Assembly: GCA_016808115.1 (NCBI GenBank)
Contig: JAEQBH010000651.1
Span: 2,232,001-2,296,000, forward strand
Direction: 5' to 3'
From: Tetrastigma voinierianum
Taxonomy: Eukaryota; Streptophyta; Magnoliopsida; Vitales; Vitaceae
Length of the DNA stretch: 64,000 nucleotides
This document shows positions 24,691-36,810 of this stretch, piece by piece; the stretch's first letter is position 1; each line of letters starts with the position of its first letter. The notes under the pieces were generated by a model. That model ran no database searches and was not told the origin of the DNA. It saw only the letters and a list, made by a program, of their open reading frames with translations. The translations under genes and the position numbers were made by a program.

Positions 24691-25250
24691 AAAGTATGAA
24701 TGGAGTGAAAAATGTCAAAGAAGTTTTGATAAGTTGAAAGCATTCTTAACCGAGGTCCCGGTTCTTACTCAGCCGACCTGTGGTAAAGAATATGTGATCT
24801 TTAGTGATGCGTCACTAAATGGACTTGGATATATCCTAATGCAAGAGGGTAAAGTGGTAGCCTATGCTTCAAGACAGTTGAAGCCGCATGAAAAGAACTA
24901 CCCCACCCATGATTTGGAATTAGCCTTATAATTGTATTTGTGCCGAAAATTAGACATTATTTGTATGGGAGAGAAGTGTTTCATCTACACCGATCATAAG
25001 AGTTTTAAGTATTTCGTCACAATAGAGCTTATCTCGAGACAACTAGACATGGAATCGATAAAAGATTATGACCGAAAAGTAATTGATTATCAAACGAAAG
25101 GCCTATGTAAGGTCGACGCTTTAAGTAGAAAGTCAATGTAAACGCTTCAAGCGTTGAACGCCCATTTGTCATTATCAGACGATGGTACCAGAAGTGCACT
25201 GATAGCGCAGACCGAAGCCTCATGAATCGAGTGCTAGGAGGCACAAAAGA
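24691..25250 (+). pseudogene. RNase H remnant of element A
   Basis: After a stop at 24682 the RT-RNase H linker continues with SFDKLKAFLTEVPVLTQPT. RNase H follows: 'VIFSDASLNGLGYILMQ' with the first catalytic Asp, 'VVAYASRQLKPHEKNYPTHD', and 'LELAL' with the catalytic Glu. One stop (24929) interrupts the domain. The next frame gives FIYTDHKSFKYF with a further catalytic Asp, and KGLCKVDALSRK at the end of the domain. Confidence 0.85.
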
Positions 25251-26030
25251 AAGATGAGAAATTACACCGTAATAGAATCGCATTGGGGAATTGTGAAAAG
25301 AACCGGTTCACAGCTGAACAAAAATGGAGTTTTGTATTATAAAGACGGTTCAGGTACCCGACCGGTAATGATTTGGAGGAACCATTACTTGAAGAGTGGC
25401 AATACAGTGGATCTTTGCTATCCATCCCTGAAAGGCACAAAGATGTATCGAGATTTAAGAAAATGTCATTCGGGTGGTCCGTAACGAAAAGAGATGTGTC
25501 GAATTTGTAACCGCGTTTGGTGTGTCAAAGAGTAAAGGCAAAGCATCAAGTTCCTTCGTGATTATTACCCTCATCAATACCAGGAAATGGGATCGAATCA
25601 CCATGGATTTGCGGGTCGTCATTACGACGGGAGTAGCGCATGACTCCGGGCCACGAGTGCACCGATTAACCAAGTCGCCACTTCCTGCTCGCGAGAACCG
25701 ACTATTCACTCTGACAAGCTAGCACAGTTGTATATCAAGGAAATAGTTCCTGCTACATGGGACTTCGTATCCATTATTTCGCATCGAAGATCCGAGAGGT
25801 TTTACTTCTAGATTTTGGGAAAATTGCAAGAGGCTCTCTGGCACTCGACCACTCCTCGCATTGCCCACCCACAAACCCGGGATAAACAATCTCGAGAGAG
25901 TGATCCGCATTCGGGAAGACGAAAGAGTGAGTCAGGTGACCGACTCGAGGGTAGTTAGGATCGACACATTGCTTTAGTTGAATTTTCAGATAACAACAGC
26001 TTCCAATCAAGTATCGAATGGCGCCTTATG
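25251..26030 (+). pseudogene. Integrase remnant of element A
   Basis: 'KWDRITMDL' (near 25590), 'HRLTKSPL' (near 25660) and 'ENRLFTL..LAQLYIKEI' words lie in the expected order of chromovirus integrase cores. At the second catalytic Asp (family ISDRDPRF) the sequence reads ISHRRSERF, so this Asp is lost. 'GKLQEAL' follows. The zinc-binding HHCC part is only faintly visible near 25255-25490 as 'HKDVSRFKKMSF'-like text. Inactive. Confidence 0.72.
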
Positions 26031-26650
26031 AGGCTTAATATGGAAGAAAAGTAGAACACCGTCAGGTTGGACGGAATTGGAGTGAAAAGAAAGTGATTGG
26101 CCTCTTGATACAAAGAGACCTAAAAAAGTGAAAATGATTAGAGAGAGATTGAAGGTGGCCACCGATAGACAGAAATCATATGCCGACATGAAAAGAAAAG
26201 ATATTCGATACGAGATCGGCGAAAAAGTGTTTTTGAAAGTATCACCTTGGAAGAAGGTGATGAGATTCGAGAAAAATGGCAAGTTGAGCATTAATTTATT
26301 GGTCCATATGAGGTGATCGAAAAAGTGGGTCCAGTGGAATATTGTTTGGCATTACCTCCGGAATTGGAAAAGCTCCATAATGTATTTCATGTCTCAATGC
26401 TAAGGAGGTATAGGTCCCGACCAAGCCACATGTAAACTTCTTCTGAGACAATTGAGCCGAGACCCATTTTTACGCATGAAGAAGAGCCAAGAGATTTTGG
26501 CCTGCGAAGTGAAAGACCACTTAATAAGAAGATTCCCGTTAGTCAAAGTCGTGGGAGAAACCACAAGACTGAAGAAGCCACTTGGGAAAGTGAAGAAACG
26601 ATGCAGCAGCCAGCAGCCGCACTGCTCGACTCAAGGTACTGACGATAAAA
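26031..26650 (+). pseudogene. Integrase C-terminus and chromodomain remnant of element A
   Basis: 'IRERLKVATDRQKSYADMKRK' (split here as IRERLKVATDRQ / KSYADMKRK), 'RYEIGEKVFLKVSPWKKVMRF', then in other frames 'EVIEKVGPVEYCLALPP' and 'LEKLHNVFHVSMLRRYRS' correspond to the end of Del/Tekay integrase (GPY/F module). It continues as 'IEPRPIFTHEEEP', a run with lysine-rich residues, and 'EEATWESEETM', which is the chromodomain tail (family xEATWExExxM). The chromodomain in intact relatives guides insertion to marked heterochromatin. Confidence 0.78.
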
Positions 26651-26655
26651 TTTTA

Positions 26656-26671
26656 TTAAGTGGGAGAGAGT
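26656..26671 (+). other. Polypurine tract of element A
   Basis: 'ttaagtgggagagagt' directly precedes the TGTAAC start of the 3' LTR, the standard position for plus-strand priming. Confidence 0.85.
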
Positions 26672-27278
26672 TGTAACACCCCAAAAATACCCTAGAATTT
26701 TTATAATAAAAACTATTATATATTCCGGATATAATTGAGCCAACTTGGGTATTTTTCTGGGAATTGTTAGATGAATATTGATTAAATGATTATATGCTAA
26801 AATGAGAAATTTATTGAATCCGGAAATAAACCTAAGTAAAAAAGAGAAAATATGGAAATTGTAAAATGGGGACCTAAGGTCAATTGTAAATAAGTTTATA
26901 TGTCTAAGTGAAATTAGGAGAAATAAATGAGCAAGGGGAAAATAATAGGAGACTTAAATGAAGAATAATAGAGAAACAGGGACCTAAATACAAAAAGAAA
27001 TAAAGAAAAAAAGAAGAAAAATCAAGGAAAGGGCATGTGGCATAGGGAAAGAGGAGGAAGCTCTCCTTTAAAATACGATTAAGGGTGATCCATAAGAAAA
27101 GGAAAAGGGAAAAGAAGAGAGAAGAAAATAAAAACATAAAGACATAGGTAAGAAGGAAAGCATAAAGAAAGAACAGATCGTGCGTAAAATCATAAGTGTA
27201 TGGAACTTGTTACGTTTTGTATGATGGAAAAGTATCATTTTTGGTACAATAGTATGGATTTGTCTAGCTGGATAGAAA

Positions 27279-27354
<76 letters not shown>

Positions 27355-29499
27355 TTTGGAACCCTCTATCTTGTGTATGGTTTGGGTTTGGAAACTCCCA
27401 AACTCCTTTCTTGTTAGGGTTGAGTTGAGAAGAGCTCTAAGGCTCCTATAGATGTGTTTTGGGAAAGGTCTGGTTGCAATTTGAACCAAGAAAATTTCCC
27501 TATTTTTTATCCTACGCATTAGCCGGACCTTAGAACTGATTTTTGGGTAAGAAATAAAGGAATTTGTAGCAGTGAGTACTTCTGGTAAATTGTAGCCACA
27601 TCAATGAACTTGATGTTAGGCTTCGAATTTCAATTCCCACCTCTCGTCGCCTCCCTTTTCCTTGGACGCTGCGCCTAGACCAATACAACTCCTGGCCAAA
27701 GGCACTCATCTGTATTGGCACTCTGCTAGTGCACTCCTCAAACAAAGGCACTCAGCCAATGCACCTCGGCCAGTGACCACCTCGGCTAGTGCACCTCAGC
27801 TGCACCTGGTCAGCAGGCCAGGCCGCTCGCTAAGTCAGTCAGCCTTACCGGGTTTGACTACTTGTGACCTCCAACTTCGAAAGGTCATAACTTCTTCGTC
27901 CGACCTCCGTTTTGGGTGTTCTTGGACTCTATGGAAAGCCCATTGAGTCAAGAAGCCATTTATATTCCTGTAGATGACAATAGGTGAGCTTAGATAGGTC
28001 ATCTGAGCTAGGCCAGGTCAGGTCAGCTCGGCCAAGTCAGGTCAACTCGGCTGGGTTTGACTACGTGTGACCTCCAACTTCAAAAGGTCATAACTTCTTC
28101 GTCCGACCTCCGTTTTGGGTGTTCTTGGACTCTATGGAAATCCCATTGAGTCAAGAATACATCTATATATAGCTTGTTGAAATTAGAACTCGTATTAAAC
28201 TCTGAAAATCAATCCTAACAAAAACCACTAGCACGCACGAATAATATTGTTCTTTAAATGGTTTTGGAATAGGGGCTGACGAGGAGGAAAACCCAACCGA
28301 GGGAGTTGAGACTCGAGGATTGGAAACCAAAGTAAAGCTTTGGGTTTGTTCTACCGACTTCATTCCTCGCTTCGTTTTTGCCCGTTTTTGTTCTATCTTT
28401 TCCTATTCTCGCTTTCAATATTTGAAATGTTTGTTCTAAATGCATAAGAATAAAGGATATTGAATTGTTTTAAAATGATTTGAAGAAATTGATTGTAAAT
28501 GTTTGCATAGAAAATTGTATGACTATTGAAAGTGAACTATTTATACAAATGTACATATTGTATTGTACTTTGCTATAAAGGATTTGGAACGCCTTAATAG
28601 AATGTTAACCGCTTAGTCAGATATGATAGATTGGTATACCAATAGGGGTCAAAATAGCAATACTACGAATGATTTTATTGATGTGTCACTCCGATCAGTA
28701 GCCCAATGGGACCGTATCGGTAGTGTTCACTAATTGAATTTTTTTTATAACCGGGCCACAGCCCGAGACCGCATCGTATTATAAAACTATTTTTATATAC
28801 GGTCACGCTTCACGGATCGTGTTTATGACTCGATGTTATGTGTATCAAGACATAGGGTTAATTGTTAAGGGTAGAAATCAATTGAATTTGTGAGCATAAT
28901 TGAATTGATTTTGAGATTGTGAAATATTGAATATGAAAGTGTATTTTGGGATGATCAATGAACTATAACTCCGATTGTATATAAAAACAAGTATATGTAT
29001 TGTATTTGCATCATCATCCATAAAGATTTGAAAGTTTAGAATTGTTAAATTGCATGATTTGGATTTAAACTGGAACTCGAAGAATGGATTTCCAGAGAGA
29101 ACCACTACATTTAGGGAAAATGTTAGCGTATTGTTTTACCAATGCGCAGGTACCGAGTGATAGATAGTGATCAAAAGCAACCCAAGATCGAGGAGCCGCC
29201 GAAATAAGTAAAGAAGGAAATTTCGGAGTATGCTTCGACATGTGCATTCATTCCATGTTTTCTTTTGGATATTGATATTTTGTAAAAACAATTTGAACTC
29301 TGAACATGTATTTTGTAAATCATTTTGAAAATGGCTTGATACGCCATTTTGTAAACGTATTACATTGAAGTTGTGAATGTTTATAGGCTTGCCCCAAATT
29401 GAAATTTCTTCCAAGAAGATTTGATTTCGAAAGGATCGAGGATAACAAACTGGCATCGGTTCCATCCGCCAAAAGGGATCTGCCGAGAAAGGTACCACA
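26672..29499 (+). repeat. 3' LTR of element A
   Basis: It starts TGTAACACCCCAAAAATACC and ends GGTACCACA. It matches 3441-6113 throughout, with frequent one- to five-base indels. It is longer by about 155 bases, partly because of a 72-base (AT) array at 27281-27352. The 'tgttcttggactctatggaaa' block occurs twice (near 27917 and 28122). Confidence 0.88.
27281..27352. repeat. (AT)36 microsatellite in the 3' LTR of A
   Basis: A pure run of 36 AT units between 'gatagaaaga' and 'ggtttggaacc'. The 5' LTR has only 'gatatatgg' at the same place (about 4036), so the run expanded after A inserted. Open frames rich in alternating Tyr/Ile here are artefacts. Confidence 0.97.
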
Positions 29500-30940
29500 T
29501 GCCCGTACCACTCAGGATCACCACCGTTTTTTTTTTTCCGGGGGTCTTAACTCCATACTGGTACGTTCCTTCACTCATTCGAAGGCGGTTCTAAAAGTTT
29601 CTTCTCCAATTTGAATCATCCAATTTGACTACCCAAACCAAGTTACATTTTAATGTCAAACTCGGTCGATATGCTCCAACTCAATCGGATCACCCACTAT
29701 TTTTTTCGATTTATAGAGTCTAGCTCCATAAATTGCAATTATTCCTTCACTCATTTGAATCTATGGTTCTAAGGTTTCTTCTCCAATTGGAATCATCCAA
29801 TTCAGATCACCAAAACTCAAGTTATTGTATTTACATCTATCTAATTTAATTTGGGCAAAAACATAATATGCAATATAGTCTAATTCCCTTTTGACATATT
29901 TCTGGGCACTTTGGGGGTTACATACACTTCCTTCAAGTAACTTATTCCTGTAGTCAGTTTTCATCAGAATTTTGAATCACTCAATTTGGATAAGTAAAAC
30001 TCAACTTATGGCCAAAACACTACAACTATACCCAAAACAGAGCATACCCATGAGCTACCTGAAACTCACCTTTAAACCCATATTCGGGAGCCTTAGAGAT
30101 ACAATTTGCTCCTGGTCCCCTCTTTACATTTGTAGCTCTAGATCTTATGGTTCTTGACCAATTTGAATCACTTCATTTGGATGATTATATCTTAACCTAT
30201 AACCAAAACAAGAATAGGGGTTTTGACAAAATTTTGACAGCCATTTCCTTTGAAAACCCAACATTTCTCTTTTACAAACATTCCTCAAAACCAATCCAAA
30301 CCAACAGCAACCAACAATACTCTTCAAGACTCAACCCAAAACAACCCCTAACTCAACTACAACCAATACAAGCACCTTTAACCCAAAGGTTGGGGTTTTC
30401 TCCCAAATCCAAACACAAGAAAAAGAGGTTAGGGTTTAGTTTTTCTTACCTTTAAGCTCTTCTTCTCTTTTCTTTCTTCTTCCTCCTTCTTGATCACTTC
30501 ATCTCTTATTTACATGGAGAAGAAATCACCTACCAATGACTTCTCTTCTTCTCTCTCAATCCGTGCTCCTTTCTTTCCAAACCCAAATGCACAAATGAGA
30601 GTTATGCCCCTTTACTGAAGACCAAATTTGGTCTTAAGTCAAATTCCTTCATAAGACCTTTGTCTGGCCCACACACTCAATTCCCATTTCATTATTCTCA
30701 TTTTAAAGCTTCTCATTTCACATTCATTTTCATTTCATTCATTTTTAACACTACACTTCTCATTTAAGACCCTTGGGTCCCCATTCGACATTTTTTACTA
30801 AATTTATTTCCGCTTCTCGTAAATTTTTTTCTGCTGTATATTTTTTTTGTTTCAGGATTTAAAATTTAAAAAATTCTATTTACTTTATTTTATACCCTAA
30901 ACATGTTCTGAAACTGTTAGGGTATTTTTAGGGCGTTACA
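29500..30940 (-). mobile_element. Solo LTR D, right part (its 5' end; minus strand)
   Basis: Read on the minus strand it starts at 30940 with TGTAACGCCCTAAAAATAC. It contains the expected purine-rich leader (pyrimidine-rich on the plus strand, 30440-30600) and runs to the insertion point of A. Repeated 'cttctccaatttgaatcatccaa' blocks occur near 29600 and 29780. Open frames here (29972-30455) have no recognisable motif. Confidence 0.75.
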
Positions 30941-31859
30941 ATAATGATGTGTCACTCCGATCCGTAACTCCAAAGAGACAAGATTTGCATGTTCACGAAA
31001 TGATTTTTAATAACCACAAGAGGCTCAAGAGGGGACTATACCGTGTTATAAAACTCCTCTTTATGCCTATCAGCCCCAATGATTCTTGTTTATGATTCGT
31101 TATCCCGTGCAATCGAGCAAGACAGTTAAATTTTAAGAGCAAAATGAAAAGAAAATTGTGAAATGCATGATTTGTGTTAGAATGATTTATTGCACATGAA
31201 ACTGCATGATTTAAATGACCAATGAATTGTAATTTGAATGTATACGAAATTAAAATATACATATATGTATTGTACCACATTGGTCATTGAAAAATTATAC
31301 AAAGGCATTGATTTGGAAAAATGCATGATTTAATTAAACTGAAATGAAGAGAGAACTGTATAGAACCACTAGACATGAAAATGCTTAGCGCGTTGTTTTA
31401 TCATCGCGCAAGTATCGAGTGAACAAGTATGAAGGAAAAAACCGCAATGATTCAGAGTCAATGTCAAGACCTCACGGAGTAGAAGTAAAGCTTCGACCAT
31501 GAATTCATGAAATATATTTGACACTTTTTGTACAAACTCTGATTTTGTTTTGTAAATATTTTGGTATTGAAAACGGCTTATAATGTCGTAATGTATAAAG
31601 GTGGTAAATTGACCAAATGGACATGTAATGTCATATTTAATGGAAAATGTGCATTGAAAACAAAATGATGGGACCCCTTTAAGTTGAATTAGTATATACA
31701 AATATATTTTCATAAAGATAAATATCCTTTACAAAATGAGCATTGGAAATGTGTTTTTCTTACAAAAGAAAAAGGAATTGGGATTCGAAAAGAGGATCGC
31801 GTCCCATATCGGGTTCGGCCTCCGAGTTCGAGTTAGGTACGGCGGCGCGAGCCATCACA
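30941..31859 (+). mobile_element. Solo LTR E, right part
   Basis: After the ATAAT duplication of D, sequence resumes with GATGTGTCACTCCGATC, which in A's LTR follows directly after the block at which E was cut (compare 5280-5320). The end GAGCCATCACA at 31859 is followed by ATAAG, the right target duplication. Confidence 0.75.
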
Positions 31860-32695
31860 ATAAGTTTAGCCTTGAAGCCTTCCTACCTTGAGTGATTAAG
31901 TCTGTAGGGGTGTTTTAACACCCAGTACCCCAAGACCAACTAGTTTAGGAGTTACTAACCTAAAGCTCGCTACATAGGGTAGGTATTAAGAAGGTTGGAC
32001 ATTACACTACTCCAGTTCTTGAATTCCATGAAGAAGAAAACACCTTGGTGTTCTTGTGAAGATGGTGAAAATGAAATAAGTTTAGGGGAAATGTTTTGTG
32101 AGAGAGATGCAAAAAGACAAGTTTGGGGGAAGCTTAAGAGGTTCAATGACGCAAGAAAGCAAAATGAGGAAGGATGAAATAGCTCTTGCTGGAAAAGGAA
32201 AATTTGTGTGTCTTGGGAGAATATGAACATAAATGACCTATCCAACTACCCTTTACCTAAGTCATACATTACAAGCCATATAAAGACCTATTTGATCCTA
32301 AGAACTGTGAGTTGCCTACATTATGGGAGAATGGTATGCCTAGCAAGCCTATGGAGTCTTATGTACTCATATCATGGAAACATGACTTGAGTAAGAGATC
32401 TTCATTCAACTCTAGCTTTCCTAATTCCATCTAAACTGCAATTGACCACATGAGGGTAGGACTTCACACACTCACTGGAGGAACTTTGGCTTAAGTTTGT
32501 AATTCATGGTCAATCTATTATATAGTAGGATCCTATCTTGAACTTTTCTTTGTGTTGATTGAATGACTCAACCCCTAAGGAAAATAAGCATAAGGTGTTA
32601 TCACAATAACCTCAACAAGTTTTGTTTTGTTTTGACTCGAAAAATGTGTAGTTTCTTTGCTTGAGGACAAGAAAAAGGGTAAGTTTAGGGGTATT
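31860..32695 (+). mobile_element. Internal 3' region of element F
   Basis: Non-coding 3' region with Athila/Tat-style G-rich tracts ('acaagtttgggggaag' near 32117, 'ggtaagtttaggggtatt' at 32679-32695). The last tract abuts the LTR start and is the polypurine tract. Two 60-codon open frames here have no recognisable motif. Confidence 0.65.
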
Positions 32696-34692
32696 TGTTA
32701 GGTGTGAATTATACATTGTTTTAAGCATTCATTTCTTACAAATATAGAGTTCTTAATTCTAAATTCACACATGTTTAACTTAATTGTAGGTTGAATCCTT
32801 CCATTACCTTGATTTTGCAAAAAAAATGAAGAAAACCTAAGCAAAGGAGACAAGAAAGTAGAGAACTGAAGATGAAGTGTTGTCAAAGTGCTCATGTCGT
32901 GACATGGAGCCTCATGTCGCGACATGGAGCCTCATGTTGCGACATGGAGCCTCATGTCATGACATAGAGCCTCATGTCACAACATGGAGTCCCCTCGGGA
33001 TGAAGGCCTATACACTGCCATGTCGCAACATGGACTTATATCATGTCATAACATCAAACCGTTTCAAGACCAAAGATGAAGGCCACTTACTGCCATGTCG
33101 CAACATGGGCTTATATGTTGTCGTGACATCAAGTCAAAAGAAGATCAAGAATAAGGAGCGAGAACTGCTATGTCGCGACATGAACTCTCTTCATGTCTCG
33201 ACATCATGCATCTGAAGAGCAAGACCTAAAGCTATTTCACTATCATGTCGCAACATGAGAAGAATTTCTGAAGACAACTTACTGTCATGTCGCAACATGG
33301 AAAATCTTCATGTCGCAACATCAAGTGGATTTCTGAAGCACCCATTCTGTCATGTTGTGACATGAAGGCCTTTCATGTCACGACATGGCAACATTGAACC
33401 ACTTTTTAACATGTGTTTTTGGCCATTTTCCAAGGGTATTAAAGAATAAGTTATATCAATGATTAGAAGGACAATCAATAGGGTTAGGGCACGATTTTTG
33501 AGAGACTTCTTCCTCTCTTGGGGTTTTTGCTTTTGTTGGAGTTTTTAGCCCTTGACTTAGGGCTTTGCTGAAGCTTTTGAGTTTTTGTGTTGATTTCTCT
33601 TGGATCTAGAGCCAGCTTGAAGAATCTACTCTTTAGAAGGTGTTTACAGCTTGGGATATATTGGAAAGCATCTCAGTTCATATTGTTTTGTATCTCTAAC
33701 CTTATCTCTTTTTTCATTTTGATTTGTAATCATGATCTTGGATGATATGAGGGTTGTAATGAGGAACTAAACCATCCTCTAGGGTTGGTTGCAGACATTA
33801 ATGCTTGGTTTATTTTTTTTTTTTAGAATGATTTTGTGAAAGTTTGTTTGTGTTAATGCTTGTTGATGCAGTTTTGGAATAACTACAGTTTTATTTAATT
33901 GAAATGTGTTGGGATTTGTGCTTCAAACCTAGAATTGAAAATTTTTACCTAGGGCTTCTAGAGTGATAGCTGGAAATTAAGCTAAGGCCTTGACTTGGTC
34001 TTCAAAATATATTTCAATTGATAAAACTAACTTAACCTAATCAAAAAGGTTTAGGAAATTAGCAATGGCTCGTACTAAATGTATATTATTAGGGAAAAGC
34101 GTCCATTAAACATTGTGCTAGATTTGTAAGGACCTAGCAATGATCAAATCTGGCATATCGGGTTTTTCCTATTGTAAGGACCTAGCGATGACCAATAGGA
34201 TACCTAAGGGAAATTAGCCTTATAAAAGTATTGCACTCAATCACCTAGAAGAACCTAGCGGTGAATAGGTGATTTAGTGTGAGAAATTGAGATGAGTCAC
34301 GAGAGTGATAACCTCATACCAATCTCCCTTGAGCAAACACAAGCAGACATTCACATTATTTGCTTTTATCGAATATAAGCCATATGCATTAATCGAAGCA
34401 ACCAACCCTAGTATTTTACCTTGAGTTTTATTCTTCAAAGTCTTCTTTTCTTTTGGAAATCTCCACATAATCCAATCTCCCCTATTTTAGCTTAGTTTTA
34501 TTGTAGTTTAATTTGATTATCATCAAGAATTGATAGCTTAGATAGTGCAAGGATCAAGTAGTCAGGGTATTTAGTCCCATCTAAACCTACATTCCCTGTG
34601 GGATCGACATCCGGACTTGCTAGTCCACTTACTACTTGTACGACCCGTGCTTTTACGGCATTTTAGGTTGCATAAATTTTTATATTCACGCA
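32696..34692 (+). repeat. 3' LTR of element F (Athila/Tat-like)
   Basis: It begins TGTTAGGTGTGAATTATAC just after the polypurine tract. It contains the palindromic array described separately, then a typical R/U5-like part with 'gggttagggcacgattttt', 'cctctagggttggttgcag', and the end block 'ccctgtgggatcgacatcc'. The right end is placed before the copia sequence that resumes near 34700, at CACGCA. It is about 2.0 kb. The exact end is uncertain. Confidence 0.7.
32891..33390. repeat. Array of CATGTCGCGACATG palindromes in the F LTR
   Basis: Five exact-period 20-bp units fill 32891-32990 (CATGTCGYGACATGGAGCCT and variants). Eleven further copies of the 14-base palindrome lie at irregular spacing up to 33390. 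Nearly every change in the central CGCG is C to T or G to A (CGTG, TGCG, CATG, CACA, CGCA, TGTG, CACG); only one is CTCG. That is what deamination of methylated CpG leaves. The open frame 32877-33215 is produced by the repeat. Confidence 0.9.
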
Positions 34693-34699
34693 TACGGCC

Positions 34700-35340
34700 T
34701 TAATAGCAGTCCCTTATTCTTCGGTGGTAGGCAACCTGATGTATGCTCAAGTATGCACACACCCTAATATTGCTTTTGTTGTCGACGTGGTGGTTAGGTA
34801 TATGAGTGATCCTAGTCAAAGCCATTGGAAAACGACTAAGAAAGTTTTGAGGTATCTTCAGGGTACCAAGGATCTCATATTGACATATCGGCGTACCAAC
34901 ACTCTTGAGGTGGTTGGTTTCAGTGATTACGATTATGCATTCTGGTTATATCGTTATGGTGGCTAAAGGAGTTGTTTCGTGGAAAAGTGTCAAGCAGACA
35001 CTTACAACTTCTTCTACTATGGAGGCAAAGTATGTGGTGTGTTTTATGAGGCTGCTTGTCATGCAATATGGTTGCGGAACTTCATTTCAGCTTTGGAGGT
35101 TGTTCACTCCGTTTCTAAACCGTTGAAATTGTTCTGTGACAATTCGACAACTGTACCTTTCTCTAGGAAATTTAGGAGCGCTTCTCGCTCCAAGCACATT
35201 GATGTGAAGTTCTATTTATTAAAGAGAAAGTTGCAGAGTTTCTCATTTCAGTTAAGCACACACCTATGACTAGCATGTTGGTAGACCCATTAACCAAAGG
35301 CTTACTTATTATGTGTTTCAAGAACACGTCACCCGCATGT
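34700..35340 (+). pseudogene. Ty1/copia RT end and RNase H remnant
   Basis: The first frame reads AVPYSSVVGNLMYAQVC, then IAFVVDVVVRYMSDP, HWKTTKKVLRYLQGTKDL and LEVVGFSDYDYA, the RT-RNase H junction of plant copia elements. The catalytic Asp of SDxDYA is kept. After a frameshift near 34950 it continues VVSWKSVKQTL, then STMEAKYV with the catalytic Glu, AIWLRNFISAL, KLFCDNSTT with Asp, SRSKHIDVKF, and 'MADPLTKGL'-like text near 35290. Everything upstream (gag, protease, integrase) should lie left of the window because element F split this copia element. Confidence 0.88.
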
Positions 35341-36358
35341 GCTTATTAGGAGCCTAAACTCTTTGTTTTAGTGGGAGTTTTGTCTTTTTCATGTATTTTG
35401 TAAGGAAAGCTTATGCATTTTTGTTATTACGTGCACACTTTGAAGTTTGTCACTATCTTATGATTTTGTGTCATTTTAACCAGATGAATGAAAAATTATG
35501 TTTTTCTTTCTATTGAATCCATACTCTTGTCATTGTAATGCTTTTAGATTAGTAGTGCCTAATTATGTATGATTTATGCATCCTCTCGGTATGTGTAACG
35601 ACCCAAATCCCGGGGTCATTATCCTTTTTTTTCTTTTTTTTTTTATGAAACTTCTTTTGTACATCTTCAAAATTGGATATTCAACCAGTTACAAAAATCA
35701 TAAAACAGCCAAAATCCGGGCCTTCTTCACCCGCCTCTAGCCTCAACTGAGTTCCTTCACATAAGGGACCTCGGAATCTAAATTTCCTTCGGGCGAGGCC
35801 TCCCAATGCGTGAGTTCCTCAGCTCCTACCACCTCCTCAAAGGTAAAATCTTAAAAGGGATGTAAGTAGGGGGGTAAGCACGACGCTCTATAGGAAATTC
35901 CTCTCAAACTCTAACAAGGTTTAAAAAAGTATGAAAAACAATCGGTCTCATTTTTTTATAACATATCATAGATGTAAAATTTTGCATAAAACAATGGCAT
36001 TGCAAACAGATCTCAGGTTTGTAAAATAGGTAATTAAATACATGAACACGCTTAAAAATTAGTATTACTTGGTTGACTCTCAACAATTCCAACTTGGCCG
36101 CTTAAACGAAAGTAAAGATACTTAACTGTAACTCTACTCCCTCAAGTTTCTCTTTAGCAAGTAAAGATACTTCATAAAATCTCTACCTCAACCAAATTTC
36201 TTTCATGATCCTACAACCTAGAAAATGAATGAGCAGTCTGTATGGAAGTAAGAGCATCTGCAGAACCTCCATCTCTGAAGTTCTTTGCTTCAAGATCCTT
36301 ACATTAACTCAGACACATCGGAGTGTCCATAAGGAAAGCAGCATACTTGGGCCAACTC

Positions 36359-36605
36359 CACCTCCTCAAAGTTGTCTTTGTTTCTCAAGCATCCTTACAA
36401 GGAACCTCTCACTCTTCCTAGTAGTATTTCTCAAGCATCCTTACCAGGAACCTCTTAAGAATATTTAGAACATCCTAGCGGTAACCTCCACCTCCTCAAA
36501 GTTCTCTTTGTTTCTCAAGCATCCTCACTCGGAACCTCTCACTCTTCCTAGTAGTATTTCTCAAGCATCCTTACTAGGAACCTCTTAAGAATATTTAGAG
36601 CATCC
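36359..36605. repeat. Two 120-130 bp tandem units in LTR G
   Basis: 'ccacctcctcaaagtt(g/c)tctttgtttctcaagcatcc...' occurs at 36359 and 36488 and runs to '...agaatatttagagcatcc'. A shorter third version follows after a C-rich run (36615-36640) up to about 36715. Within each unit 'tttctcaagcatccttac' itself occurs twice. Confidence 0.85.
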
Positions 36606-36810
36606 CACAGCTAGCCCCCCCCCCTCCCCCCCCCACTCTTCATGCAAGATTTCTCAAGATCCTTACTGGGGGAACTCCTTAAGAATATTTAGAGCATCCT
36701 ACAAGGAACCTCCTCTCTTTTTTATTTCCAATCATACCGTAAATTTATCCTACCAACAATCGAATCTCATAACCAATCACCATACGTAATCACTCCATAT
36801 TATACACCCC

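Larger units (their letters stand above)
3441..29499 (+). mobile_element. Element A: full-length Del/Tekay-type Ty3/gypsy chromovirus (nested insertions inside)
   Basis: Two LTRs of about 2.7 and 2.8 kb flank an initiator-Met-type primer site (6121), a frame-broken protease-RT-RNase H-integrase-chromodomain polyprotein (23.06-26.64 kb), and a polypurine tract just before the 3' LTR. The order protease, RT, RNase H, integrase, chromodomain is that of plant chromoviruses of the Del/Tekay group. Flanks are TGCAC (3436-3440) and TGCCC (29500-29504), a 4-of-5 target duplication. The internal region has been interrupted by element C (and B inside C), which probably explains why no clear gag survives. 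The element cannot be autonomous: every domain carries stops or frameshifts. Confidence 0.85.

Noticed and set aside
27200..27519. Tyr/Ile-repeat proteins on both strands
   Set aside because: They come from the (AT)36 microsatellite.
32877..33215. 112-codon open frame with periodic Cys/His/Trp pattern
   Set aside because: It is the translation of the CATGTCGCGACATG array and not a zinc-binding protein.
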